64,000 nucleotides of DNA. Source: PFJX01 sp963713085 (GTDB lineage: Bacteria; Pseudomonadota; Gammaproteobacteria; Burkholderiales; Thiobacillaceae). The translations under genes were made by a program, and so were the position numbers. This document shows, one piece after another, positions 1 to 8,338 of the stretch. The DNA lies in assembly GCA_963713085.1 (NCBI GenBank), contig CAVQKQ010000014.1, positions 1 through 64,000 of the forward strand. The letters run 5' to 3'. How positions within the stretch are numbered: the first letter of the stretch is position 1; each line of letters begins with the position of its first letter. Below the pieces are notes generated by a model that worked only from the letters and a program-made list of their open reading frames with translations, ran no database searches and was not told the origin of the DNA.

Positions 1-1141
1 TCAGATGCAGCCGGCCCGCCTCATCCAGGGCGATGGCCGGGTCGGACTGGTGGGCGGGGCCGGCGGCGGGGGAGGGGGCCACGTTGTCGGCGTAGCCGGT
101 GCCACTGGGCCAGGTGAGCCAGATGTCGGCGGTGCCGTCCCGGTCGTCGTCCCAGGCGATGGCCAGGTCGCCCTTGCGGTTGCCCGCCACAGTGGCGTGC
201 CATTGGGCGATGGCGTCACCGAAGCTGTCCTGGGCCTTGGCGTTCGTACTGAAGCTGGCGCCGCCGTCGGCGCTGCGGGCGGCATAGACGTCGTAGCCGG
301 ACAGGAAGTCGCGCTTGTCCAGCCAGACCGCAGCCATCCTGTCGCCGTAGGCGGCCAGCGACGGGCGCATGGCGCCGGTGCCCCGGCCCAGGTAGCCCAG
401 GGCGCGGCCGGTGGGGTTCTGGCTCATCCGCGCCGGCAGGGTCCAGATGCGGCCATCCCCGGTGGTGGTGTAGTAGATGACCGTGTGGCCGTTGCGCCGG
501 TCTTCCCAGGCCAGGGTCAGTGCCCGGGAGGTAGCGGCCAGCACCGGGTAGGCCTGGTCGTCGCTGGGGGGCCAGACATCGACGGGCTGCGCCTTGCCGG
601 CTTGCAGGGCGGTGCCCGCCAGGCTCAGGGTGCTGTGCCAGACCCGGCGCCAGCGCTCGTCGGCGGCGCTCCAGGCGGCGACGATGCCGTCTCTCGGGCT
701 GTACAGGATGGTGCCGTGGCCACCCTTGGGGGCCAGGTTGACGGGGGTGCCCACCGGGTTGTCCACCCCGGCGCCGTCGGCCAGGGCGGCCTCCACCCCG
801 TCCTCATCCTCCCAGATCAGCAGGAAGCGCTGGCCGTCCACGGGCGCGATGGCGGGCTCGAAGCATTCGCCCTTGCCGAAGGCGGTTTCCTTGAAGGTGG
901 CCTCTTCGAATGCCTTGATGCCCAGGTAGCAGCGGGAGGCGCCGGTGCGGTTGTCCTCCCAGGCCAGAGCTACGTGGTCCGCCGTGACGGCCAGGTTGCG
1001 CCGCCCGGACCCTTCCAGGTGGTGGAACACGCCGGGCCGGGCCGGGCTGATTTCCCGGGCGGCCTGGAACTGCCACTGGGCCCGGGCCGGACTCTGGACT
1101 ATGGCGGCCAGGAACAACAGGGCGAGCAGGCCCTGCCTCAT
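1..1141 (-). CDS. Secreted sialidase/BNR-repeat-like protein, 3' end outside window
   Basis: An open frame starts at the ATG at 1141 and runs off the left edge without a stop, giving at least 380 residues. It begins with a signal peptide (MRQGLLALLFLAAIV...ARA). The body has repeated beta-propeller-like stretches: AWEDNR, AWEDRRNGH, AVWLDKRD and AWDDDRDG, and an Asp-box-like SADGGASF. This pattern resembles exo-sialidase/BNR proteins, but I see no clear catalytic set, so an enzyme role is not established. The start ATG overlaps the stop of the upstream thioredoxin-like gene (ATGA), so the two are probably translated together. Function unknown; most likely an exported propeller protein. Confidence 0.75.
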   Translation of the reverse strand, partial: MRQGLLALLFLAAIVQSPARAQWQFQAAREISPARPGVFHHLEGSGRRNLAVTADHVALAWEDNRTGASRCYLGIKAFEEATFKETAFGKGECFEPAIAPVDGQRFLLIWEDEDGVEAALADGAGVDNPVGTPVNLAPKGGHGTILYSPRDGIVAAWSAADERWRRVWHSTLSLAGTALQAGKAQPVDVWPPSDDQAYPVLAATSRALTLAWEDRRNGHTVIYYTTTGDGRIWTLPARMSQNPTGRALGYLGRGTGAMRPSLAAYGDRMAAVWLDKRDFLSGYDVYAARSADGGASFSTNAKAQDSFGDAIAQWHATVAGNRKGDLAIAWDDDRDGTADIWLTWPSGTGYADNVAPSPAAGPAHQSDPAIALDEAGRLHL

Positions 1142-1656
1142 TTCTTGCTCCCCAGGAATTCAGCCAGGGTCTGGGTTTCGTAGAGCTTGTCGCGCACGAA
1201 GTGGTCGAAGTCGTGGAAGTCGGCCACGGTCTTGAAGCCGGGGATCTTGGCCAGCACCCGGCCCTCCGGGGTCATGAACACGAACAGGGGGGTGGCGAAG
1301 GCCCCCAGCCGCGCCCCCAGTTCCGCCTCGGTGACCCGCTCGCCGCTGGGCAGGTGGATGCGCTTGCCGCCTTCCGCATCCACGTAGATCAGGGTGTAGT
1401 TTTCCGAGAACAGTTTTTTCAGGCCCGGGTCGGAGAAGGTGTCGCGGTTGACGTGGTCGCACCAGGCGCAGCCGTAGCGGCCGAAGTACAGCATGATGGG
1501 CTTGCCGTCCTTGCGCGCCTGGGCCAGGCCGGCGTCGTAGCCGACGAAGGGGTAGCCCTCCGGCGGGTTGGCCCGGGCCGCCGGGCTCAGGCTCAGTGCC
1601 AGCAGCAGTAAGAGGTGGTAAACGAAGCGGTAAATGAAATGGCCCATGGTTGCCAT
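1138..1656 (-). CDS. Periplasmic thioredoxin-fold protein (SoxW/DUF255-like)
   Basis: A 172-residue protein with a signal peptide (MATMGHFIYRFVYHLLLLLALSLSPAARA) and a thioredoxin-like domain carrying GCAWCDH, a CxxC redox site, near residue 62. The cis-Pro region is ATPLFVF. I chose the ATG at 1656 because GAGGAG lies 7 nt upstream; an in-frame extension to 1728 has no such site. The family (thioredoxin_7, related to SoxW) reduces or isomerises disulfides of exported proteins. Its stop overlaps the start of the downstream BNR-like gene, so its client may be that protein. It is about 30 kb from the sox cluster, so a sox role is only a guess. Confidence 0.8.
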   Translation of the reverse strand: MATMGHFIYRFVYHLLLLLALSLSPAARANPPEGYPFVGYDAGLAQARKDGKPIMLYFGRYGCAWCDHVNRDTFSDPGLKKLFSENYTLIYVDAEGGKRIHLPSGERVTEAELGARLGAFATPLFVFMTPEGRVLAKIPGFKTVADFHDFDHFVRDKLYETQTLAEFLGSKK

Positions 1657-1730
1657 GGTCGAACTCCTCGTATCCTTATGGTCCGATCTGTACATATTGT
1701 TTCCACCGTTTGCAAAAAGGAAGCGCACAC

Positions 1731-2294
1731 ATGTACCAGTCCGCCAGCATCGGCCTCGTCTCCGTCAGCGATCGGGCCAGCACCGGGGTCTATGAGGACA
1801 AGGGCCTGCCCGCCCTGAAGGAATGGCTCGCCGGGGCCCTGCACAATCCCATCGCCTTCGTAGAACGCCTGATCCCCGACGAGCAGGCGGTCATCGAGGC
1901 GACATTGAAAGAGCTGGCCGGCCAATGCTGCCTGGTGCTCACCACCGGCGGCACCGGCCCGGCGCCCCGGGACGTGACCCCGGAGGCCACCCTGGCGGTG
2001 GCGGACAAGGTGCTGCCCGGCTTCGGCGAGCAGATGCGGGCGGTGAGCCTGAAATACGTGCCCACCGCCATCCTGTCACGGCAGGTGGGGGTGGTGCGGG
2101 GCAATTGCCTGATCCTCAACCTGCCGGGCCAGCCCAAGGCCATCAAGGAGACCCTGGACGGGGTGTTCGCGGCGGTGCCCTACGGCATCGACCTGATCGG
2201 CGGCCCCTACCTGGAGACCCGGGAGGAGGTGGTCAAGGCGTTCCGGCCCAAGTCGGCCATCAAGCCAAACCTCACGCCTCCAACAGGCGCCTGA
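1731..2294 (+). CDS. mog: Molybdopterin adenylyltransferase (Mog family)
   Basis: A 187-residue MoaB/Mog protein. It adenylylates molybdopterin before molybdate insertion during molybdenum cofactor synthesis in the cytoplasm. The signature TTGGTGPAPRDVTPEAT lies at about residues 71-87 and LNLPGQPKA follows near the C-terminus, both typical of the family. The ATG at 1731 follows AAAGGAAG; a longer in-frame start at 1650 overlaps the divergent gene and is unlikely. It converges with tcdA and their 3' ends overlap by 23 bp. moaC lies about 28 kb away, so the cofactor genes are scattered. Confidence 0.9.
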   Translation: MYQSASIGLVSVSDRASTGVYEDKGLPALKEWLAGALHNPIAFVERLIPDEQAVIEATLKELAGQCCLVLTTGGTGPAPRDVTPEATLAVADKVLPGFGEQMRAVSLKYVPTAILSRQVGVVRGNCLILNLPGQPKAIKETLDGVFAAVPYGIDLIGGPYLETREEVVKAFRPKSAIKPNLTPPTGA

Positions 2295-3018
2295 CCACCG
2301 CCCCCGCCAGCATCAGGCCGAACAGGGGCGGCAGGTAGGCGATGGTGCCGTTCACCGCCCGTGCCCGGCCCTGGGATACGGGCTCCGGCGGCCGGGGTGG
2401 CAGGCCCGCCTCGTCGGAATAGACCGTCAGCACGCCTTTGGCGATGCCCTGCCGGCGCAGGCGCTTGCGCACCAGCCGGGCCAGGGGGTCCATCTCGGTC
2501 TTCGAGATGTCGGCCAATTTCACCCGGCCCACGTCCAGCTTGTTGCCCGCCCCCATGCTGGAGGCCACCGGGATGCCCCGGCGGTGGGCGGCGACGATCA
2601 GGGCCACCTTGCAGTTGAGGGAGTCGATACAGTCAATGGCGTAGTCGGCGTCGGCGGGCAGCAGCGCATCCACGTTGTCCGGGGTGATGAACTCCGTGCC
2701 GATGCCCAGACGGCATGCCGGGTTGATGTCGCGGATCCGCTCCGCCATCACGTCCGCCTTCATGCGGCCCACCGTGGAGAGCAGGGCCGGCAGCTGGCGG
2801 TTGATGTTGGACACCGCCACCGCGTCGTGGTCCACCAGGGTGAGGCGGCCGATGCCGGCCCGCGCCAGGGCCTCGGCGCACCAGGAACCGACCCCGCCCA
2901 GGCCGGCCAGGAACACGTGCTTCGCGGAGAGCCGCGCGATGCCCTCGGCGCCGATCAGGATCTCGCTGCGTTCGAACTGGGGCGGGGTGCTCAAGGGATC
3001 GGTAGAGGAATCAGCCAC
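2272..3018 (-). CDS. tcdA: tRNA threonylcarbamoyladenosine dehydratase TcdA (ThiF/E1-like)
   Basis: A 248-residue E1-like ATP-binding protein. TcdA (CsdL/YgdL) cyclises t6A37 of tRNA to ct6A using ATP. The nucleotide-binding loop GLGGVGSW is at residues 39-46, followed by LVDHD, NINRQLPA and the DCIDSLNCK and SSMGAGNK segments typical of this subgroup. The hydrophobic C-terminus (LPPLFGLMLAGAVVRRLLEA) matches YgdL-type proteins. The start lies 28 bp inside the 3' end of ubiA, so it is probably the last gene of the ridA-recG-ubiC-ubiA run. The 3' end overlaps mog on the other strand. Confidence 0.88.
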   Translation of the reverse strand: MADSSTDPLSTPPQFERSEILIGAEGIARLSAKHVFLAGLGGVGSWCAEALARAGIGRLTLVDHDAVAVSNINRQLPALLSTVGRMKADVMAERIRDINPACRLGIGTEFITPDNVDALLPADADYAIDCIDSLNCKVALIVAAHRRGIPVASSMGAGNKLDVGRVKLADISKTEMDPLARLVRKRLRRQGIAKGVLTVYSDEAGLPPRPPEPVSQGRARAVNGTIAYLPPLFGLMLAGAVVRRLLEA

Positions 3019-3872
3019 AGGCTGGCGACGATGCCGGCGAACACGGCGGCGCCGAACCAGTTGTTGTGCAGGAAGGCCTTGAAGCAGCGGGCCGGGTTCC
3101 GCTCCCGGATCAGGGTGTAGTGGTAGCCGGCGACGCCGGCCGCGGCGGCGAGGCCCGCGAAGTAGGGCCAGGGCAGGTGCAGGGTGCGCCCCGCGTAGGC
3201 CAGCAGGGCCAGGGTGATGCCATAGCAGGCCATGACCGCCGCCACGTCATGGCGGCCGAAGGTGATGGCGGAGGTCTTGATGCCGATCTTCAGGTCGTCC
3301 TCCCGGTCCACCATGGCGTATTCCGTGTCGTAGGCGATGGCCCAGAAGATGTTGGCGGTGATGAGCAGCCAGGCGATGGGCGGGACCGCGTTGAGGTGGG
3401 CGGCATAGCTCATGGGGATGCCGAAGCCGAAGGCCACGCCCAGGTAGGCCTGGGGGACGGCGAAGAAGCGCTTGGTGAAGGGGTAGCTGACTGCCAGGAA
3501 GGCGGCCGCCACGGACAGCTCGATCAGCAGCCCGTTGCGCAGCGGCAGGATCAGCAGGAAGGCCAGCAGGGACAGCCCCGCCGCCAGCAGCAGGGCCTCC
3601 TTCTCGCTGACCCGGCCGGCGGCCAGGGGACGGTCGCGGGTGCGTTCCACGTGGAGATCGAAATGGCGGTCCGCGTAGTCGTTGACCACGCAGCCGGCGG
3701 AGCGCATCAGCACCACGCCCAGGGTGAATATCCAGAGCACCATCCAGTCCGGGTGGCCGAAGCTGGACAGCCACAATCCCCACAGCGTGGGCCAGGCCAG
3801 CAGCAGGATGCCGATGGGCTTGTCCAGCCGCATGAGCTTTTCGTATTCGTCCAGGCGCTGTTTCAGGGTCAT
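2991..3872 (-). CDS. ubiA: 4-hydroxybenzoate polyprenyltransferase
   Basis: A 293-residue polytopic membrane enzyme that prenylates 4-hydroxybenzoate, the second committed step of ubiquinone synthesis. The first Asp-rich motif NDYADRHFD is at residues 64-72 and the second, near YDTEYAMVDREDD, lies about 110 residues later; both bind Mg-diphosphate in UbiA enzymes. Multiple hydrophobic segments fill the rest. The start overlaps the ubiC stop by 4 bp, so chorismate lyase and its next enzyme are coupled, as in many proteobacteria. Confidence 0.95.
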   Translation of the reverse strand: MTLKQRLDEYEKLMRLDKPIGILLLAWPTLWGLWLSSFGHPDWMVLWIFTLGVVLMRSAGCVVNDYADRHFDLHVERTRDRPLAAGRVSEKEALLLAAGLSLLAFLLILPLRNGLLIELSVAAAFLAVSYPFTKRFFAVPQAYLGVAFGFGIPMSYAAHLNAVPPIAWLLITANIFWAIAYDTEYAMVDREDDLKIGIKTSAITFGRHDVAAVMACYGITLALLAYAGRTLHLPWPYFAGLAAAAGVAGYHYTLIRERNPARCFKAFLHNNWFGAAVFAGIVASLWLIPLPIP

Positions 3873-4399
3873 GGCAGTTCCAGGACGGCGGGCAGGAAGA
3901 CCTCGGTGACCAGGATGGGATGGGTTTCCAGGCTGAACAGGGAGCGCCGGGCCCAGAGCGTGCCCATCGCGGCGGCGGGATCAGCCATATGGACGATGGC
4001 GCGCCGGAACAGCGGATGGCGCGGATCCAGCCTTCTGAATGCCAGGGGCCGGCGCCGGATGCGCGGATTGGCGAACAGGGTGGCGCCCAGGGGACGATCG
4101 CCCAGCCCGGCCAGGCCGACCCAGGGACCGGCCAGGCCGGGACGTGGGATCACGCTGTGGGCGAACACCAGGGGGGCCTCGCCGTTCCTCAGCAGTACCT
4201 CCCGGACCAGGGCCAGGCGTCCGCGGCGCAGGCCCAGGCCGGCGAGTTCGTCCAGGCCGGGCAGGGCCAGTTCCTGGCGCAAGCGCACGACATTGAAGCC
4301 GGGGCTTCTGTGCATCAGCGCGCGGGTCAGGGAACCGGGGATTTGCAGCCAATGGCGATAGGGATTGGCCCCGGTCAGGGTGGTCAGCCAGCGGTCCAT
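3869..4399 (-). CDS. ubiC: Chorismate lyase
   Basis: A 176-residue cytoplasmic enzyme converting chorismate to 4-hydroxybenzoate and pyruvate. It keeps family landmarks: an Arg in REVLLRNGE, a LGATLF segment that matches LGxxLF, WARRSLF, and the C-terminal Glu in VTEVFLP. I prefer the ATG at 4399. An in-frame GTG at 4444 would add 15 residues and sits 22 bp after the recG stop; neither start has a strong ribosome site. It lies between recG and ubiA in one minus-strand run. Confidence 0.85.
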   Translation of the reverse strand: MDRWLTTLTGANPYRHWLQIPGSLTRALMHRSPGFNVVRLRQELALPGLDELAGLGLRRGRLALVREVLLRNGEAPLVFAHSVIPRPGLAGPWVGLAGLGDRPLGATLFANPRIRRRPLAFRRLDPRHPLFRRAIVHMADPAAAMGTLWARRSLFSLETHPILVTEVFLPAVLELP

Positions 4400-4466
4400 G
4401 GTCAGGCTCGAATTGAACTGCGCGATTATGCCATCGACCGGCACCCCGGATGACCGAGACCGGTCC

Positions 4467-6938
4467 TCAGGCCTTCAGGTAATCCAGGCCCCGGGGCAGC
4501 CAGCGGGCGAGATGTCGCTGCGCAGCCGCCGGTTCGCTGGCCAGGAGGAATTCCGCGGCGTCCCGGGCGGCCTCCAGCAGCACCAGGTCGTTTTCCAGGT
4601 CGGCGAAGCGCAGCATGGGCAGGCCGCTCTGGCGCGCCCCCAGGAATTCACCCGGCCCCCGCAGCCTCAGGTCCTCCCGGGCGATGGCGAAGCCGTCGGC
4701 GCTTTCCTTGATGATGCGCAGTCGCTGTTTGGCGGTGTCTGACAGGGGTTCGGAATACATCAGCAGGCAGGTGGATTCCCGCTCGCCCCGACCCACCCGG
4801 CCGCGCAGCTGGTGCAGCTGTGCCAGGCCGTAGCGTTCGGCGTGCTCGATCACCATGAGCGCGGCGTTGGCCACGTCCACCCCCACCTCGATCACCGTGG
4901 TGGCCACCAGGAGGTGGATTTCGCCCGCCTTGAAGGCGGCCATCACCGCCGCCTTTTCCTCCGCCTTCATGCGTCCGTGCACCAGGCCGATGTTCAGGTC
5001 CGGCAGCAGGGCCGACAGCTCGGCGTGGCTCTCCTCGGCGGCGCGCAACTGCAGCTTCTCGGATTCCTCCACCAGGGGGCAGACCCAGTAGGCCTGGGCG
5101 CCGGACAGGCAGTAATCGCGCAGGCGGCCGATCACCTCGTCGCGCCGGGCGGCGGACGCCAGCTTGGTGGCGATGGGCGCGCGGCCGGGCGGCAGCTCGT
5201 CGATGACCGAGACGTCCAGATCCGCGTAATAGCTCATGGCCAGGGAGCGGGGGATGGGGGTGGCGGACATCATCAGCAAATGCGGCTCATACCCCTCCTC
5301 CCCCGGGGGAGGGGCCAGGGGTGAGGGAGCGTCCTGCAAAGTTGCCCATATGGCTGCTAGGACTGCTTCGATTTCATCCAACACCTGGTTGTTCCAGAAC
5401 CGAAGCACCCGAATACCTCGATCGGCCAGATATGCGTCCCTCTTGGCATCCCTTTCACGTTGCTCGTCATGCTGCCCGCCATCCAGCTCAATCGCCAACT
5501 TGTACTCATGGCAATAGAAGTCCAGAAAATACGGCCCGACCGGTTTTTGGCGCTGGAATTTTGCATTGGCCAGACGCCGGTCCCGCAACAGGCCCCACAT
5601 CAGCTGCTCGGCGTCGGTATGGGTTTGTCGCAGGGTGCGGGCGAATTCCAGGGTCTCCGCAGGTAAGGGCAAGTGGGCTGATGCGGACATTGCTCCCTCA
5701 CCCCTAGCCCCTCTCCCGGGGGGAGAGGGGAGTCGCTGTCCTTTCTCCCTCAGGGCCAGGCGCTGGCCGACGCCGAAGCGGTGCTGCTCGTCCACCACCG
5801 CCAGGGTCAGGTTGCGGAACGTCACGCCGGCCTGGAACAGGGCATGGGTGCCCACCGCCACGCCAACGCTGCCGTCGGCGATGGCTTCCAAGACCTGTTT
5901 CTTCTCCTTGCCCTTCAGGGCGGCGGCCAGCCAGGCCACCCGAATGCCCAGAGGCGCCAGCCATTCACTGAACTTGAAGTAGAGTTGTTCCGCCAGGATC
6001 TCGGTGGGTGCCATCACCGCCGCCTGGGTGCCGGCGGCCAGGGCCGGCAGTACCGCCAGGGCCGCCACCAGGGTCTTGCCGCTGCCCACGTCGCCCTGGA
6101 GCAGGCGGTTCATGGGGTGGGGGCGGGTCAGGTCGGCGCGGATTTCCGCCAGCACGCTACGTTGCGCGCCGGTCAGGGGGAAGGGCAGGGCGGCCAGCAG
6201 GCGTACGCCGAGGCCGGCGTCGTCCCCCAGGACGGGTGCGGTCCGGGCATGGCGCTGGCGGGCGGCCAGGCGCAGCGACAACTGCTGGGCCAGCAACTCG
6301 TCGAACTTGAGGCGCTGCCAGGCGGGATCGGTGCGGGTCTCCAGCCCGATGAGATCCGCGTCCGGCTGGGGGCGGTGCAGACGGGCCAGGCTGAGGTCGA
6401 AGGCCGGCAACCGGAGCCGGTCCAGCAGCGCCGCGGGCAGGGTGTCGCCCAGGTCAGCCAGTTCCAGGGCGGTCTCCACCGCCTTGCGCAGGGCATTCTG
6501 GGACAGTCCCGCCACGCTGGGGTAGACCGGGGTCAGCCGGTCCGGAAGGGGGGTGTCCGGCTTCACGATACGCAACTGGGGGTGCACCATCTCCGCGCCG
6601 AAGAAGCCGGGGCGCAGCTCGCCCAGCAGGCGCACGCGCACGCCGGGCTTCAGTTGGGCGAGCTGGCTGGGGTAGAAATGCAGCAGGCGGAAAAACAACC
6701 GGGCGCGGGGATGGCTGTCGGGTTCTTCCACCTCCACGATAAGTTGCCGGCGTGGCCGGTTCTGCACCTCGGCCAGCACCACCACGCCTTCCACCTGCGC
6801 GGTCTGGCCGATGCGGGCCAGGGCCAGCGGGGTCAGGCGGGTTTCGTCCTCATAACGCAGGGGCAGGTGGAGGATGAGGTCGGCGGAATCGGGATAGCCC
6901 AGCTTGCGGGCGACTTCCTCCGGCCGTGGGCTGGCCAT
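4467..6938 (-). CDS. recG: ATP-dependent DNA helicase RecG with in-frame DUF559 nuclease insertion
   Basis: RecG remodels stalled replication forks and branched DNA. The frame encodes 823 residues; family members have about 690. The wedge/OB region is N-terminal, Walker A (GDVGSGKT) is at 282-289, motif Ia APTEILAEQ at 310-318, motif II DEQH at 383-386, motif III SATPIPRSL at 558-566, and the motif V/VI region (ATTVIEVGVDV ... QLRGRVGRG) follows. Residues 402-550 are foreign: a DUF559 nuclease-like domain with Pro/Gly-rich ends, placed between motifs II and III exactly after REKGQ and just before PHLLMMSATP. Removing its 149 codons leaves a normal 674-residue RecG. No splicing motifs of an intein are visible, so the insert is probably retained in the protein. 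Whether the helicase still works is unknown. Confidence 0.93.
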   Translation of the reverse strand: MASPRPEEVARKLGYPDSADLILHLPLRYEDETRLTPLALARIGQTAQVEGVVVLAEVQNRPRRQLIVEVEEPDSHPRARLFFRLLHFYPSQLAQLKPGVRVRLLGELRPGFFGAEMVHPQLRIVKPDTPLPDRLTPVYPSVAGLSQNALRKAVETALELADLGDTLPAALLDRLRLPAFDLSLARLHRPQPDADLIGLETRTDPAWQRLKFDELLAQQLSLRLAARQRHARTAPVLGDDAGLGVRLLAALPFPLTGAQRSVLAEIRADLTRPHPMNRLLQGDVGSGKTLVAALAVLPALAAGTQAAVMAPTEILAEQLYFKFSEWLAPLGIRVAWLAAALKGKEKKQVLEAIADGSVGVAVGTHALFQAGVTFRNLTLAVVDEQHRFGVGQRLALREKGQRLPSPPGRGARGEGAMSASAHLPLPAETLEFARTLRQTHTDAEQLMWGLLRDRRLANAKFQRQKPVGPYFLDFYCHEYKLAIELDGGQHDEQRERDAKRDAYLADRGIRVLRFWNNQVLDEIEAVLAAIWATLQDAPSPLAPPPGEEGYEPHLLMMSATPIPRSLAMSYYADLDVSVIDELPPGRAPIATKLASAARRDEVIGRLRDYCLSGAQAYWVCPLVEESEKLQLRAAEESHAELSALLPDLNIGLVHGRMKAEEKAAVMAAFKAGEIHLLVATTVIEVGVDVANAALMVIEHAERYGLAQLHQLRGRVGRGERESTCLLMYSEPLSDTAKQRLRIIKESADGFAIAREDLRLRGPGEFLGARQSGLPMLRFADLENDLVLLEAARDAAEFLLASEPAAAQRHLARWLPRGLDYLKA
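5292..5330. repeat. Inverted repeat, left arm of the recG cassette
   Basis: A 39-bp arm that matches the reverse complement of 5692-5730 at 35 of 39 positions. It contains its own short palindrome (CTCCCCCGGGGGAG). Read on the recG strand it encodes a Pro/Gly-rich linker, APSPLAPPPGEEG, with no stop codon. Confidence 0.85.
5692..5730. repeat. Inverted repeat, right arm of the recG cassette
   Basis: Partner of 5292-5330, with an internal palindrome (CTCTCCCGGGGGGAGAG, one base off symmetric). On the recG strand it reads LPSPPGRGARGEGA and ends with GGTGAGGGAGCA immediately before the internal ATG at 5690, so the repeat itself supplies a ribosome-site-like GAGGGAG. Confidence 0.85.
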
Positions 6939-6960
6939 GGCGGGCTGCGCTGGCCGCCCG

Positions 6961-7341
6961 TCAGCCCAGCACCATCACGCCGTCCGCTTCCACCAGGGCG
7001 CCCCGGGGGAGACTTGCCACCCCCACGGCGGCGCGGGCGGGGTAGGGCTGGGTGAAGTATTGGGCCATGATCTCGTTGACCTTGGCGAAGTGGCCCAGGT
7101 CGGTGAGGAAGACATTGAGCTTGACCACGTCGCCCAGGCTGCCGCCGGCGGCCTCGGCCACCGCGCCCAGGTTGGCGAAGACCCGGTGGATCTGGGCCTC
7201 GATGCCGTCCACCATCTGCATGGTTTCCGGGTCCAGGCCGATCTGGCCGGAGAGATAGACGGTGTCTCCCGCCTTGACGGCCTGGGAGTATGTGCCGATG
7301 GCCTGGGGGGCGCTGGGGGTGGCGATGATGGTCTTGGTCAT
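6961..7341 (-). CDS. ridA: RidA family reactive intermediate deaminase
   Basis: A 126-residue RidA (YjgF/YER057c/UK114) protein. The family hydrolyses reactive enamines/imines from PLP enzymes such as threonine dehydratase. Typical signatures are present: IGTYSQAVKAGDTVYLSGQIGLDP, the KLNVFLTDL segment, and the substrate-binding Arg in YPARAAVGVASLP (R103). The ATG at 7341 is preceded by GGAAC; the long in-frame upstream extension is not protein-like. It is the first gene of the run leading into recG, 22 bp upstream of it. Confidence 0.93.
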   Translation of the reverse strand: MTKTIIATPSAPQAIGTYSQAVKAGDTVYLSGQIGLDPETMQMVDGIEAQIHRVFANLGAVAEAAGGSLGDVVKLNVFLTDLGHFAKVNEIMAQYFTQPYPARAAVGVASLPRGALVEADGVMVLG

Positions 7342-7522
7342 GAAGGTTCCGAGGGACATTGAACAAACGGGCGAAAGCCTAACAAATTTGTTACCCGGTC
7401 GCGCCGGCTTGGGGGCATGGCCCCAGGCACTTAAACCGATATCCCGAGTCTTTGGAAGATATCCCAGTCCATGCAAGCCGCGCGTAAATTGCCCACAATG
7501 CGCATACAACAGGAGAAACGCC

Positions 7523-8020
7523 ATGAGCGACCAGCCGACAGTAACCGATCCGGGCAAGCCGGGCCGATCCGCCTCGGGCTTCGATCTGGGCCCCCTCACC
7601 GAATGGGAGAAGGCCGAACTGGTCCAGTCCCTGAGTCCCGACGAACGGCGGGTAATCCTGTACCAGGGCACCGAGCCGCCGTTCTGCGGCGGCCTACTGG
7701 AAAACAAGACGTCTGGGGTCTATACCTGCCGGCTGTGCGGCCTGCCCCTGTTTCGTTCCGTCGCCAAGTTCGAATCCGGCACCGGCTGGCCCAGCTTCCA
7801 TACCCCCTTTGACCCGGCCCATATTCGCCATCTGCGGGACAGCAGCCAAGGCATGGTCCGTACCGAGATCCGCTGCCAACGCTGCGACGGCCATCTTGGC
7901 CACGTCTTCGATGACGGCCCACCACCCAGCCGGCAACGCTACTGCCTCAACTCCGCCTCCCTGGAGTTCTTCCCCGACGGCGCGGAACTACCTCGGCGCG
8001 TGGCAGCGGAACGTGATTGA
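7523..8020 (+). CDS. msrB: Peptide-methionine (R)-S-oxide reductase MsrB
   Basis: A 165-residue cytoplasmic MsrB that reduces methionine-R-sulfoxide in proteins. It has two CxxC zinc pairs (C69/C72 and C118/C121), the GTGWPSF signature and the catalytic Cys141 in RYCLNSASLEF. The ATG at 7523 follows AGGAGA. The N-terminal 20 residues are an extra, Pro/Gly-rich tail compared with short MsrB proteins. It stands alone between ridA (divergent) and the copper island (convergent). Confidence 0.95.
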   Translation: MSDQPTVTDPGKPGRSASGFDLGPLTEWEKAELVQSLSPDERRVILYQGTEPPFCGGLLENKTSGVYTCRLCGLPLFRSVAKFESGTGWPSFHTPFDPAHIRHLRDSSQGMVRTEIRCQRCDGHLGHVFDDGPPPSRQRYCLNSASLEFFPDGAELPRRVAAERD

Positions 8021-8062
8021 GAGGGTGCGCCTGAATGGGGAAATGTTTGGGTTGCCAGTGCC

Positions 8063-8284
8063 CTAGCTTTCCAGATCCTGGCGCATCCGCTCGTATTCCT
8101 CGCGGCCGATCTCGACCCGGGCATAACGGTCCTTCAGGATTTCCAGGGCCCCGCGCGGGGCGGGACGCCGGGAGGAAGCGCCCGAGATGATCCACCTGAC
8201 CAGGGCTACGATGCCGGCCAGGATCAGCGCCCACCACAGGATCATGATGATCCAGCCCAGGCCGCCGCCGCCGAATCCGAACAT
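8063..8284 (-). CDS. Small membrane protein with C-terminal SHOCT domain
   Basis: A 73-residue protein. A glycine-rich start (MFGFGGGGLG) leads into one transmembrane helix (WIIMILWWALILAGIVALV). A SHOCT-like motif follows at the end (ALEILKDRYARVEIGREEYERMRQDL). SHOCT is a short oligomerisation motif found in many small membrane proteins of unknown role. It is the last gene of the minus-strand run that begins with the CusF-like gene, so a metal-stress link is plausible. Confidence 0.75.
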   Translation of the reverse strand: MFGFGGGGLGWIIMILWWALILAGIVALVRWIISGASSRRPAPRGALEILKDRYARVEIGREEYERMRQDLES

Positions 8285-8338
8285 GCCTTAATTTCCCATC
8301 ATGCGTTTCCTTCCCGCGTCACAGGACTCCCCCGGAGG

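Larger units (their letters stand above)
5289..5735 (-). mobile_element. DUF559 endonuclease cassette flanked by inverted repeats, inside recG
   Basis: A 447-bp unit (149 codons, a multiple of three) interrupts recG. Its core is a DUF559/Vsr-like PD-(D/E)xK nuclease-type domain: AEQLMWGLLRDRR, then FLDFYC and AIELDGGQH with the acidic residues expected of the fold (recG-frame D473, E484). An internal ATG at 5690 (MSASAHLPLP...) would give a free protein of about 120-130 residues before it merges with RecG sequence. It is bounded by 39-bp inverted repeats. Similar stand-alone DUF559 genes are common in proteobacteria; the mobility of this unit is inferred from its position and repeats, not demonstrated. 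Confidence 0.85.
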
